DNA of 64,000 nt from positions 4,870,501 to 4,934,500 of the forward strand of contig NZ_OY764327.1 of NCBI RefSeq assembly GCF_963668385.1, given 5' to 3'. Positions 54,449-62,501 of the stretch are shown piece by piece (positions within the stretch are counted from its first letter, which is position 1; every line of letters begins with the position of its first letter). The notes beneath the pieces were generated by a model that was not told where the DNA came from, searched no databases, and was given only the letters and a program-made list of their open reading frames with translations. The position numbers and the translations under genes were made by a program. The DNA comes from an uncultured Carboxylicivirga sp. (lineage in GTDB: Bacteria; Bacteroidota; Bacteroidia; Bacteroidales; Marinilabiliaceae).

Positions 54449-57400
54449 ATGAGTGAAGAAATATTAAAAGCTTTAATACAATTATTTGCACTTGTTGCAT
54501 TTCCTCGTACGGAAACTCAATCGCGACGTTTTATTGTAAAATCGTTTTTAAATCAGCAACTCAACAAACAGCTGATTGAAGAATATCTTACTTTATACGA
54601 CAAACTTTACGAAGAACACGAACAAAGACTCAGCGATAAAGATAAATTCAGGAAAAGGCATTCTGCCAGTTCGGTAAAAGTTTTAAAGATTGCTACCGAA
54701 ATTAATGAAGCACTTACCTATTATCAAAAAATAATTGCACTCATTCAATTAATTGAATTCCTGAATATTGACTTCGGAATGAGTGAGTATGAACGTGAAT
54801 TTATCGAAACAGTTGCTCAAACATTCAATCTTCCTGAATCGGAATATGATTCAATTATTGAATTTATCACTAGCGGCTTCGAAGATACACCTCAAACAAA
54901 TAATATTCTAATTATAAATAATGCTGTTCGATACAACAAAGAACAACACCGTCATTTATATTGGGATAATCTAAGTGGAGAATTACAGATTCTATACGTT
55001 AAATCGGTTAGCCTATTTGCATTCAAATTTAAGGGCAACAACGATTTATTCATGAACGGACAGTTGGTTAATGAACAACGAGTTCAGATACTTCGCCCCG
55101 GAAGCTCATTGCGCAATAAACGTATAGAACCCATTTTTTATAGCGACGTTATTGGTCAGTTTGTCGATGATAGCATAATTGCTCCTATTGAGTTCTCGTG
55201 CGAAAATATTGAATATCATTTTTCGAAAAAGAGCATTGGTTTACAAAACACCAACTTCGTTTCCAAATCAGGCAAACTGGTTGGTATTATGGGAGCCAGT
55301 GGAGCCGGCAAAAGCACTCTTGTTAGCGTATTAAGTGGCATGAATGCTCCAACCAAAGGTAAAGTGCTGGTAAATGGAGTTGACATCCATAAAGAAAAAT
55401 CTAAAGTTGAAGGCTTAATAGGATATGTAGCACAGGATGATTTACTTATTGAAGATCTAACAGTATTTCAGAACCTGTACTACAATGCCAAATTATGTTT
55501 CGACGATTTGCCCGAATTTCAAATTAAACGTAAAGTTTTGAAATTACTTCAGGCTTTGGGGCTATATGAAATTCGATTTATGAAAGTTGGGAGTCCTCTA
55601 AATAAGAAGATCAGCGGAGGACAACGCAAGAGGTTAAACATTGCTCTTGAATTAATTCGAGAACCAGCCATTCTTTTTCTTGATGAGCCCACTTCCGGAC
55701 TTTCATCCCGAGATTCAGATAACATTATGGATCTTCTAAAAGAACTTTCCATCAAAGGAAAATTGGTATTTGTAGTTATTCACCAACCATCATCTGACAT
55801 CTTTAAGATGTTTAATCAGCTTTTAGTTTTGGATACAGGTGGTTACTTAATTTATGATGGAGATCCGGTTGAAAGTGTTAATTATTTTAAAGCTTGCATT
55901 AACCACGTTAATCGCGATGAGAGTGAATGTCCTACATGTGGTAATGTAAATTCAGAACAAATTCTAAACATAATTAACGCTCGTATACTCGACGAATATG
56001 GTAACTTCACAAACACTCGAAAAATAGAACCATCAGAATGGTATCATCTGTTTCACGAAGGTTCAGATACTCATCCGAAGCAACTTCAGCCAAATCGCAC
56101 CCCTCTCCCTAGTATTACTTTCCGAATTCCAGGAAAATTAAAACAACTTTTCATCTTTTTAAAAAGGGACTTACTGGCCAAATTTGCCAATCGACAGTAT
56201 TTGGTAATTAATTTTTTTGAAACACCGTTATTAGCACTAATTCTTTCAAGCATCATTAAATATCACGATGTTGACAATAGTAATACTATAGGGTATACAT
56301 TTGCCAATAATCCCAACATTACCATTTACATTATTATGGCTATTATTATTGCCATATTCGTGGGCCTAACTGTTAGTGCAGAAGAAATAATTAATGATCG
56401 AAAAATCCTCAAACGAGAATCATTTCTGAATTTAAGTCGATTAAGCTATTTATTTTCCAAAGTACTTTTATTAAGTGGGCTATCAGCCATACAGTCATTT
56501 TTATTCGTTATAATTGGCAATAGCATTATTGAACTTAAAGATATGTACCTACAATATTGGCTAATATTTTTTAGTTCTTCTGTTTTTGCTAACATATTAG
56601 GACTAAACATATCAGATTCGTTTAAGAAAACAGTTAATGTTTACATTACCATACCTTTTTTAATTATTCCGCAGCTAATATTAAGTGGTGTTTTTATCAA
56701 TTTCGACAGATTAAACCCAAGCTTAAGCACCCCAGAAAAAATTCCATTCTATGGGGAACTTATTACTGCCAGATGGGGATTTGAGGCACTGGCTGTATCG
56801 CAATTTAAAGACAATGGATACGAATCCATCTTTTATACAACTGATAAATTAAAAAGTCAGGCTACTTATCGTAAAGAATATTGGTTACCGGCTTTATACA
56901 ATCATTTAAACGTGATAGAAAGAGCCTTTAACTCTAAAGTCAAAACAAAAAAAGCAAAGTATTCTTTAAACCTAATCAATACAGAACTACAGAAACACAA
57001 CACTTTATATCCTGAAAGACTACAATCACTACTAATTCCATCTCTTAACGAGTTAAATGACACCATCATCCAACAAGCAAAAAATGAATTAAATAATTTA
57101 AAGGTATTCTATAAAAATCTTTATAATATTGCTGATAAAAAACAGGATTTAAAGAAACATGAACTCAATGCAACCCCTGATAAAAGAGAGGAGTTTATTG
57201 ACCTTAAGAACAAAAATCACAACGAAGATCTGGAACGATTTGTGAGAAACACAAACCATTTTTTTGCCAACAAAATAATTGAGTACAAAGGAGAATTATG
57301 GCAAAAAGTGGATCCAATCTTTCAAGACCCGGAAAATTCATTTCTCAAAGCTCATTTCTTAGCTCCTTCAAAAAGATTAGGTTCATTAAAATTAGACACT

Positions 57401-57553
57401 TTTACTGCCAATCTAATTATAATATGGGTAATCAACCTACTATTATTTATGAATTTATACTGGAAAGGATTAGCAAACATTTTAGTTTTAGGTGAGAAGC
57501 TACGAAGCTTATTGTTACACTTAAGAAATAAGCAAAAAAAAACTGATGAGTAA
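54449..57553 (+). CDS. Fused ABC-2 transporter (ABCG-like) with TerB-like N-terminus
   Basis: 1034 aa half-transporter fusion. Residues 1-150 are helical and TerB-like (YYQKIIALIQLIEFLNIDFG, EREFIETVAQTFNLPESEYD). About 165-255 is a beta domain resembling an FHA-type fold. The ATPase follows: Walker A GASGAGKS 282-289, signature ISGGQRKR from 388, Walker B with D412-E413 (LDEPTSGL), then a His switch in VVIHQPSSD. A short Cys-pair motif CPTCGNVNSEQI lies near 493. The C-terminal ABC2 membrane domain (about 580-1020) has six helices, with a ~190-residue hydrophilic insert before the last. Substrate unknown; the eukaryotic ABCG order (ATPase first) is notable. Confidence 0.88.
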   Translation: MSEEILKALIQLFALVAFPRTETQSRRFIVKSFLNQQLNKQLIEEYLTLYDKLYEEHEQRLSDKDKFRKRHSASSVKVLKIATEINEALTYYQKIIALIQLIEFLNIDFGMSEYEREFIETVAQTFNLPESEYDSIIEFITSGFEDTPQTNNILIINNAVRYNKEQHRHLYWDNLSGELQILYVKSVSLFAFKFKGNNDLFMNGQLVNEQRVQILRPGSSLRNKRIEPIFYSDVIGQFVDDSIIAPIEFSCENIEYHFSKKSIGLQNTNFVSKSGKLVGIMGASGAGKSTLVSVLSGMNAPTKGKVLVNGVDIHKEKSKVEGLIGYVAQDDLLIEDLTVFQNLYYNAKLCFDDLPEFQIKRKVLKLLQALGLYEIRFMKVGSPLNKKISGGQRKRLNIALELIREPAILFLDEPTSGLSSRDSDNIMDLLKELSIKGKLVFVVIHQPSSDIFKMFNQLLVLDTGGYLIYDGDPVESVNYFKACINHVNRDESECPTCGNVNSEQILNIINARILDEYGNFTNTRKIEPSEWYHLFHEGSDTHPKQLQPNRTPLPSITFRIPGKLKQLFIFLKRDLLAKFANRQYLVINFFETPLLALILSSIIKYHDVDNSNTIGYTFANNPNITIYIIMAIIIAIFVGLTVSAEEIINDRKILKRESFLNLSRLSYLFSKVLLLSGLSAIQSFLFVIIGNSIIELKDMYLQYWLIFFSSSVFANILGLNISDSFKKTVNVYITIPFLIIPQLILSGVFINFDRLNPSLSTPEKIPFYGELITARWGFEALAVSQFKDNGYESIFYTTDKLKSQATYRKEYWLPALYNHLNVIERAFNSKVKTKKAKYSLNLINTELQKHNTLYPERLQSLLIPSLNELNDTIIQQAKNELNNLKVFYKNLYNIADKKQDLKKHELNATPDKREEFIDLKNKNHNEDLERFVRNTNHFFANKIIEYKGELWQKVDPIFQDPENSFLKAHFLAPSKRLGSLKLDTFTANLIIIWVINLLLFMNLYWKGLANILVLGEKLRSLLLHLRNKQKKTDE

Positions 57554-57565
57554 AACTCACCAGTT
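57541..57565. terminator. Terminator shared by the ABC transporter and siaC
   Basis: AACTGATGAG / CTCACCAGTT (57541-57550, 57556-57565) with a G-U pair. T8 follows on the minus strand; it overlaps the last codons of the transporter gene. Confidence 0.65.
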
Positions 57566-57588
57566 ATGTTTTATTTTTATACGAATAT

Positions 57589-57969
57589 TTATTCTTCCAT
57601 CTCTATCATCTTAAATGGAATATTTATGATAGACTGATAATCTTCACCAGCTTCAAACATATCCTCATCATCTTCTTCGTAATACCAGTTTATTTCAACT
57701 TTGTGCCCTTTCTTATGAATTAACTCAAGCCGTTTAAAGATATCCAAAATACATTTTGAAGAGCTGGTATTAAAATATTCTAACTGAATATTAACTCCAG
57801 TTTCTACAGCCGGCTCCTCTCCAAACTTTTCTAACCAATCAATAATAGGCTTATAGAACTCTACAGAGTTCTCAGGAATAGAGCGGCCTTTTATCTCAAC
57901 CAAGCCATTCTCTCCATCCAGTCTTACATAAGGCGTTTTAGGTGTTCCTTCACGAATAATTGTTTCCAT
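57589..57969 (-). CDS. SiaC-family regulatory phosphoprotein (DUF1987)
   Basis: 126 aa from the ATG at 57969 (METIIREGTPKTPYVRLDG); an ATG 11 codons upstream would overlap the kinase gene by 17 bp. Contains the family core LVEIKGRSIPENSVEFYKPI and EYFNTSSSKCILDIFKRL, where the Thr/Ser in NTSSSK is the phosphorylation site region in SiaC homologues. In Pseudomonas, SiaC is phosphorylated by SiaB and dephosphorylated by SiaA to control c-di-GMP. Immediately downstream of the SiaB-like gene. Confidence 0.88.
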   Translation of the reverse strand: METIIREGTPKTPYVRLDGENGLVEIKGRSIPENSVEFYKPIIDWLEKFGEEPAVETGVNIQLEYFNTSSSKCILDIFKRLELIHKKGHKVEINWYYEEDDEDMFEAGEDYQSIINIPFKMIEMEE

Positions 57970-57985
57970 ATTGGCAATTAAACCG

Positions 57986-58534
57986 TTAACTAATGTATAC
58001 ATCTAAAGAAAAAAAGATGTATTCATCATCAAATTCATAAAAATAATACTCTAACTTATTTCCAGTTTTCCTAACAATGTCCAACATTCCTAATCCACCT
58101 CCACCTTTGTCAGAAAACTCTTCATTGCTCAGGATATCACGGTACAACATTCTCACTTCCTCATCCGATAATGAATTCACCTGATCAATTCGATCTTTAA
58201 TGTAATTCAATTTTTCCTTCTTTACAAAATTACCCGTTGATATTCTGTAAAAAGTACCATCCTTGCTTAATATAATAATTCCAAAATTACTCTCTTGCTC
58301 TACCGGTGCTGTAGCCGGGGGATAATCAACATGGTGATAAAGATTCTGTAAACACTCTACAAATACATTATAAACCTTTTTACGCACCCTGTTTTTCTCA
58401 TTCTTAAGATTCAGACTATTTTCAATGGAATCCAAAGCTTCAGAAATCAATTCAGAGGTAATGCTTCCGTTGTACTCAAGCACTACTTCACCTTGTTTTT
58501 TCTCCGTATACCAATTTTTAAGTTCGAACCCCAT
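57986..58534 (-). CDS. SiaB-family protein kinase
   Basis: 182 aa, cytosolic. Divergent HATPase-type kinase: N-box-like VYNVFVECLQNLYHHVDY (about 55-72) and glycine-rich lid GGGGLGMLDIVRKTGNK (about 143-160). It phosphorylates the SiaC partner encoded 17 bp downstream. No SiaA phosphatase or SiaD cyclase gene is adjacent, so the downstream effect is unknown here. Confidence 0.88.
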   Translation of the reverse strand: MGFELKNWYTEKKQGEVVLEYNGSITSELISEALDSIENSLNLKNEKNRVRKKVYNVFVECLQNLYHHVDYPPATAPVEQESNFGIIILSKDGTFYRISTGNFVKKEKLNYIKDRIDQVNSLSDEEVRMLYRDILSNEEFSDKGGGGLGMLDIVRKTGNKLEYYFYEFDDEYIFFSLDVYIS

Positions 58535-58558
58535 TCTATCTGGTCAAGTTACCAATTA

Positions 58559-58566
58559 CAAATATA
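58559..58566 (-). promoter_or_regulatory. -7 promoter box of siaB-siaC
   Basis: TATATTTG on the minus strand, 25 bp before the kinase start. Confidence 0.45.
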
Positions 58567-58688
58567 AAAAAATAACAGAAAGTCTATCCCTTTACTCGTT
58601 TTTAAACTTACACATTTTACTGTTTGCAATTACTAATTTATGATAAAGCTACGAATTATGCTGATTAAAGGTACGAAGATTTACATAT

Positions 58689-59615
58689 CTAGATACCACC
58701 ACCCTCTGAATATAATAGGTCACGAGGTTTAAATTGTACTAATTTTGAATTAGGAGACACTGGATTAGTTACCCATACATTACCTCCAATTACTGAATTA
58801 GCACCCACCGTAATCCTACCCAAAATAGTAGCCTGAGCATAAATGACCACATTATCCTCAATAATAGGATGACGAGGCACTCCTTTAATAGGGTTACCAT
58901 CATCGTCTAAAGGGAAACTCTTAGCTCCCAAGGTAACACCTTGAAATAGCTTCACATTTTTACCAATTATTGAGGTAGCTCCAATAACAACACCAGTACC
59001 ATGATCAATCGAGAAAGACTCTCCAATCACTGCTTTGGGGTGTATATCAATTCCGGTCTCGGAGTGGGCCATTTCTGATATAATACGAGGTATTAGAGGC
59101 ACCCCAATATTTACCAAAGCATTGGCAATGCGATAATTTGATATGGCTCTGATAGCAGGATAACAAAAAATAACTTCTCCTCTACTTCTGGCTGCCGGAT
59201 CTCCCACAAAAGCAGCTTCTACATCAGTTGATAAAACACGACGAATTTCAGGCAATTGGGCCACAAATTCTGCAGCTAACTGATGTCCTATTTCATGAAC
59301 CTCGGCATCAACCATAGCTTGTGTACTAGTACATTCAAAGCATAAACCAGCCATTATCTGATCAGCTAATAATGAATATAATTTCTCTGTATTCACTCCA
59401 ATATAATAGCCAATACTATCAGAATTCATGGCTGTATCATCAAAATAACCAGGAAAAATAATTTCTCGAGCCAGATTTACAATTTGCCCTAATGCATTTA
59501 TAGATGGCATACGATGCTCTTGCACTTTTTGATGACATACAGATCTGTACGACTGTTCTTTTGCTAATTCATCAATGGCTCTTTTAACTATGGCGGATGT
59601 TTGTTTATTTGTCAT
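58689..59615 (-). CDS. Serine O-acetyltransferase
   Basis: Acetylates serine for cysteine synthesis, 308 aa (long SAT form). Alpha-helical N-terminal half, then a left-handed beta-helix of hexapeptide repeats: GIDIHPKAVIGESFSIDHGT, GVVIGATSIIGKNVKLFQGV, IIEDNVVIYAQATILGRITV. The catalytic His lies in SIDHGTG. C-terminal end LLYSEGGGI differs from the usual Ile tail that docks cysteine synthase but still ends in Ile. Overlaps the preceding gene by 11 bp. Confidence 0.92.
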   Translation of the reverse strand: MTNKQTSAIVKRAIDELAKEQSYRSVCHQKVQEHRMPSINALGQIVNLAREIIFPGYFDDTAMNSDSIGYYIGVNTEKLYSLLADQIMAGLCFECTSTQAMVDAEVHEIGHQLAAEFVAQLPEIRRVLSTDVEAAFVGDPAARSRGEVIFCYPAIRAISNYRIANALVNIGVPLIPRIISEMAHSETGIDIHPKAVIGESFSIDHGTGVVIGATSIIGKNVKLFQGVTLGAKSFPLDDDGNPIKGVPRHPIIEDNVVIYAQATILGRITVGANSVIGGNVWVTNPVSPNSKLVQFKPRDLLYSEGGGI

Positions 59616-60159
59616 AGCTTGGTTTTTGTGCTAAAATACGGTTTATATAGTTAATTGCTATTTTTTTCCTGTTTTGTTCCAAACCTTCTATAATTATGTA
59701 GTTAAAGCCATAAAACTCCAGTTCGTTTTTATAAAGCTCGAACAATTCATTTCTGATATGTCCATTTTCTCTTACATTATCAGCAATCCAAGGTATGTCG
59801 GGCTTACATAATAAAAACATATCTATCTGTAATTGTTTCAAGCTTTGATGTATCCAAATTGGACATTGCCCATAAACATATGTAAACCAGATTTTTGTTA
59901 TTATTAAAAAAGTATCAAAAAACACAATGGATGATCCTTCTTCCAAAGCTTGTTTGTATTGTTTAACTTGCCGTTGGGCGATTATCTCAACGTCTTCAAT
60001 GGTGTACTCTCGTTTTAAATTCTCAACATATTCGCGCGCAAACTCCGGTTTCCAACAAGTTTTATAATGCTTCGATAATTCGCTGCACAAAAAAGTTTTC
60101 CCCGATGATTCGGGCCCGGTCAATACAACAAATACTTTATTGTCAGATTTCACTTTCAC
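59605..60159 (-). CDS. NadR-like nicotinamide riboside kinase (AAA ATPase)
   Basis: 184 aa P-loop kinase. Walker A GPESSGKT at about residues 15-22, then WKPEFAREYVEN, VFFDTFLIITKIWF (second acidic/aromatic motif) and LLCKPDIPWIADNVREN. These match the ribosylnicotinamide kinase half of NadR, here as a stand-alone enzyme without the adenylyltransferase part. It overlaps the PnuC gene by 17 bp, which supports coupled uptake and phosphorylation of nicotinamide riboside. Confidence 0.88.
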   Translation of the reverse strand: MKVKSDNKVFVVLTGPESSGKTFLCSELSKHYKTCWKPEFAREYVENLKREYTIEDVEIIAQRQVKQYKQALEEGSSIVFFDTFLIITKIWFTYVYGQCPIWIHQSLKQLQIDMFLLCKPDIPWIADNVRENGHIRNELFELYKNELEFYGFNYIIIEGLEQNRKKIAINYINRILAQKPSYDK

Positions 60160-60778
60160 TTGACATTAGTTTTTGCCATTGTTTAAATCCCCACCAAGCA
60201 CCCGCTGTGTAGATCAAAAACAAAAAACTGTAAAAATATAAATCTGCTGAATTACCAAAAACCTGAGCCTTATAAAAATACATCACCATCGAAACAAAAT
60301 CAACGATAATCCAAATTAACCAGTGCTCAATAATTTTTCGGGCTAACATCCAGGTAGCCATAAACGAAGCTGCTGTTGTTGCAGCATCCAGATAAGGCAT
60401 TTCTGATCCAGGTATATCAAAAAAAGGCGGAACTTTTAATAATGCCACTAAAATAAGCAAATACGTTCCTAATCCGATAAGTGTTAGATTAAGTATTTGT
60501 CTGGAAGTTATATTTACAATAGGCACATCTTCTTTTTGTTTCTTTTGCAAAGAAGATGTCCAATACCACCATCCATATATGCTTACAACCAAGTAATAAA
60601 GTTGTAAACTCATATCGGCATAAAGTCTCGAATTATAAAAAACCGCAATCGACAATAACGATGCAACAATGCCCCAAGGCCATAGCCACACTTTTTCGCG
60701 AATGGAATAAAACAAATAAATGAGAGAAGCCAAAGTTCCGGCCGCTCCCATTCCATACAAGTTTATATATTCTAACAT
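60143..60778 (-). CDS. pnuC: Nicotinamide riboside transporter PnuC
   Basis: 211 aa inner-membrane carrier with seven predicted helices. Characteristic features: WPWGIVASLLSIAVFY near residue 33, LYYLVVSIYGWWYW (about 61-74), and the C-terminal RKIIEHWLIWIIVDFVSMVMYFYK and FLIYTAGAWWGF pieces that line the substrate pore. Follows the S41 protease stop by 1 bp and overlaps the NadR-like kinase start, so all four genes of this strand likely form one transcript. Confidence 0.93.
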   Translation of the reverse strand: MLEYINLYGMGAAGTLASLIYLFYSIREKVWLWPWGIVASLLSIAVFYNSRLYADMSLQLYYLVVSIYGWWYWTSSLQKKQKEDVPIVNITSRQILNLTLIGLGTYLLILVALLKVPPFFDIPGSEMPYLDAATTAASFMATWMLARKIIEHWLIWIIVDFVSMVMYFYKAQVFGNSADLYFYSFLFLIYTAGAWWGFKQWQKLMSSESEI

Positions 60779-60779
60779 A

Positions 60780-62378
60780 TTATTTTAACAACTGGGCGTA
60801 ATCTTTTTTAGTTGACAAAACATCTAATGCTTTATTATAATCTTCAGACAAAACATTAATGGTTTGAAAGTATTCTGAAGTTGAAAATAAATCACGAGCA
60901 ATTAATGCTTTTAATTGTGTCATCATCAACCTTTCCGATATCGCCAATTCTTCATCATTACGTTTAATTCCTTCTTCTTCACCTTCATTAATCATTTCTT
61001 CGATTAAGTTATTACTGATTTCGAATTGATTGCTGTATTCATCATAGGTTTTATAGGTACTTTTAAGAAGTTCGCGATTATTATCTACATATGACAGAAT
61101 AGTGCGATTAACAATTCCAGAAGCAACCAAATCGCGATAATAATCGGAATACATGGTTGTATCCATCGGAACAAAAACATCAGGCATAATTCCACCACCA
61201 CCATAAACAGTACGATGACTTACTTTTGTATGATATTTTAAGCTTTCGTCAAAGTGAATACTATCCACATTCTCCATTTCGCCATGCAAATATCGGTTAC
61301 CTATCTCGTAACGATATTCCTCTTCACCTCCACTATAATCTTTTTGAATACAACGACCCGATGGCGTATAATACTTAGCTATGGTAAGACGAATCATTGA
61401 TCCATCAGGAAAATCAAACGGACGTTGAACCAATCCTTTTCCAAAGCTACGACGACCAATTACGATACCACGGTCCCAGTCCTGAATTGCCCCAGCAACA
61501 ATTTCGCTGGCTGATGCAGAACCTTCATCCATCAACAATACTAATTTTCCTTTTTCGAATCGCCCTTTCTTTCTGGCATGGTGTTCTCTTTTCTCACTGT
61601 TTAAACCTTGCGTATAAACAATCATATTATCCGAACCAATCAACTCATCAGCAATATCAATGGCAGCTTTTAAATAACCACCACCATTACCTCGAAGGTC
61701 AATAATCATATTTTCGTATTTCTGATCTTCCAGCTTATCTAAAGCATCTACAAACTCCTGATGTGTAGTTAAAGCAAAACGGGTAATTTTGATATAAGCA
61801 GTTTTAGGATCAGCCATATAAGCGGCTTCTACACTATGAATTGGAATTTTATCGCGAACCACGGTGAAATCCAAAACTTGTCCTTTACGGTTAATGGCCA
61901 ATTTAACTTTAGTACCTTTTTTGCCTCTCAGGTATTTATAAACATCACTGTTTTTGATTCCAATTCCGGCAACATTATCACCATCAATACTAACAATACG
62001 ATCTCCGGCAGCAATACCCACTTTTTCGGATGGACCACCAATTAAAGGTGTCACTACCATTAGAGTATCATCCAAAATATTAAACTGAATACCGATACCA
62101 TCAAAACTTCCATCCAATGGTTCATTCATAGCAGCAACTTCATCGGCAGATATATAAACTGAATGCGGATCTAAACTTTTAAGCATTGCGCCAATTGCCT
62201 CTTCTGTCAGTCGAGAATCATCAACTGTATCAACATACAATGAATTAATTAACTGATAGGTCAATTGCAGTTTCTGAAGATTTTTATCCAATGTTTGTGC
62301 TTGCGCATTGATTGAGGCAGCCATTGCCATTACAATCAAACCAAGCACTACCTTATTTATTCTGGTTTTTAATCTCAT
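60780..62378 (-). CDS. S41-family C-terminal processing peptidase
   Basis: 532 aa from the ATG at 62378 (MRLKTRINKVVLGLIVM), which begins the signal peptide; eight residues upstream are doubtful. PDZ domain about 80-170 (IGIQFNILDDTLMVV, VGIAAGDRIVSIDGDNV). Catalytic Ser in DEGSASASEIVAGA and Lys in GRRSFGKGLVQ, with DLRGNGGGYLKAA typical of CtpA/Prc. The C-terminal ~170 residues are a helical extension. Periplasmic; cleaves C-termini of envelope proteins. Confidence 0.93.
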   Translation of the reverse strand: MRLKTRINKVVLGLIVMAMAASINAQAQTLDKNLQKLQLTYQLINSLYVDTVDDSRLTEEAIGAMLKSLDPHSVYISADEVAAMNEPLDGSFDGIGIQFNILDDTLMVVTPLIGGPSEKVGIAAGDRIVSIDGDNVAGIGIKNSDVYKYLRGKKGTKVKLAINRKGQVLDFTVVRDKIPIHSVEAAYMADPKTAYIKITRFALTTHQEFVDALDKLEDQKYENMIIDLRGNGGGYLKAAIDIADELIGSDNMIVYTQGLNSEKREHHARKKGRFEKGKLVLLMDEGSASASEIVAGAIQDWDRGIVIGRRSFGKGLVQRPFDFPDGSMIRLTIAKYYTPSGRCIQKDYSGGEEEYRYEIGNRYLHGEMENVDSIHFDESLKYHTKVSHRTVYGGGGIMPDVFVPMDTTMYSDYYRDLVASGIVNRTILSYVDNNRELLKSTYKTYDEYSNQFEISNNLIEEMINEGEEEGIKRNDEELAISERLMMTQLKALIARDLFSTSEYFQTINVLSEDYNKALDVLSTKKDYAQLLK

Positions 62379-62453
62379 GTTGTTTTGCTTAAAAAATTTC
62401 ACCTACTCTCCCCTACGAAAATATAAATACGAATGTTATAGAGAAAACAAAAG

Positions 62454-62478
62454 CCGGAAGCAAAAGTTTCTTCCGGCC
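62454..62478 (-). terminator. Terminator of guaA
   Basis: GCCGGAAG / CTTCCGGC (62454-62461, 62471-62478), with TTTTGTTTT after it on the minus strand. Confidence 0.8.
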
Positions 62479-62501
62479 TGAATTATGTTTTGAGCCAATG
62501 C

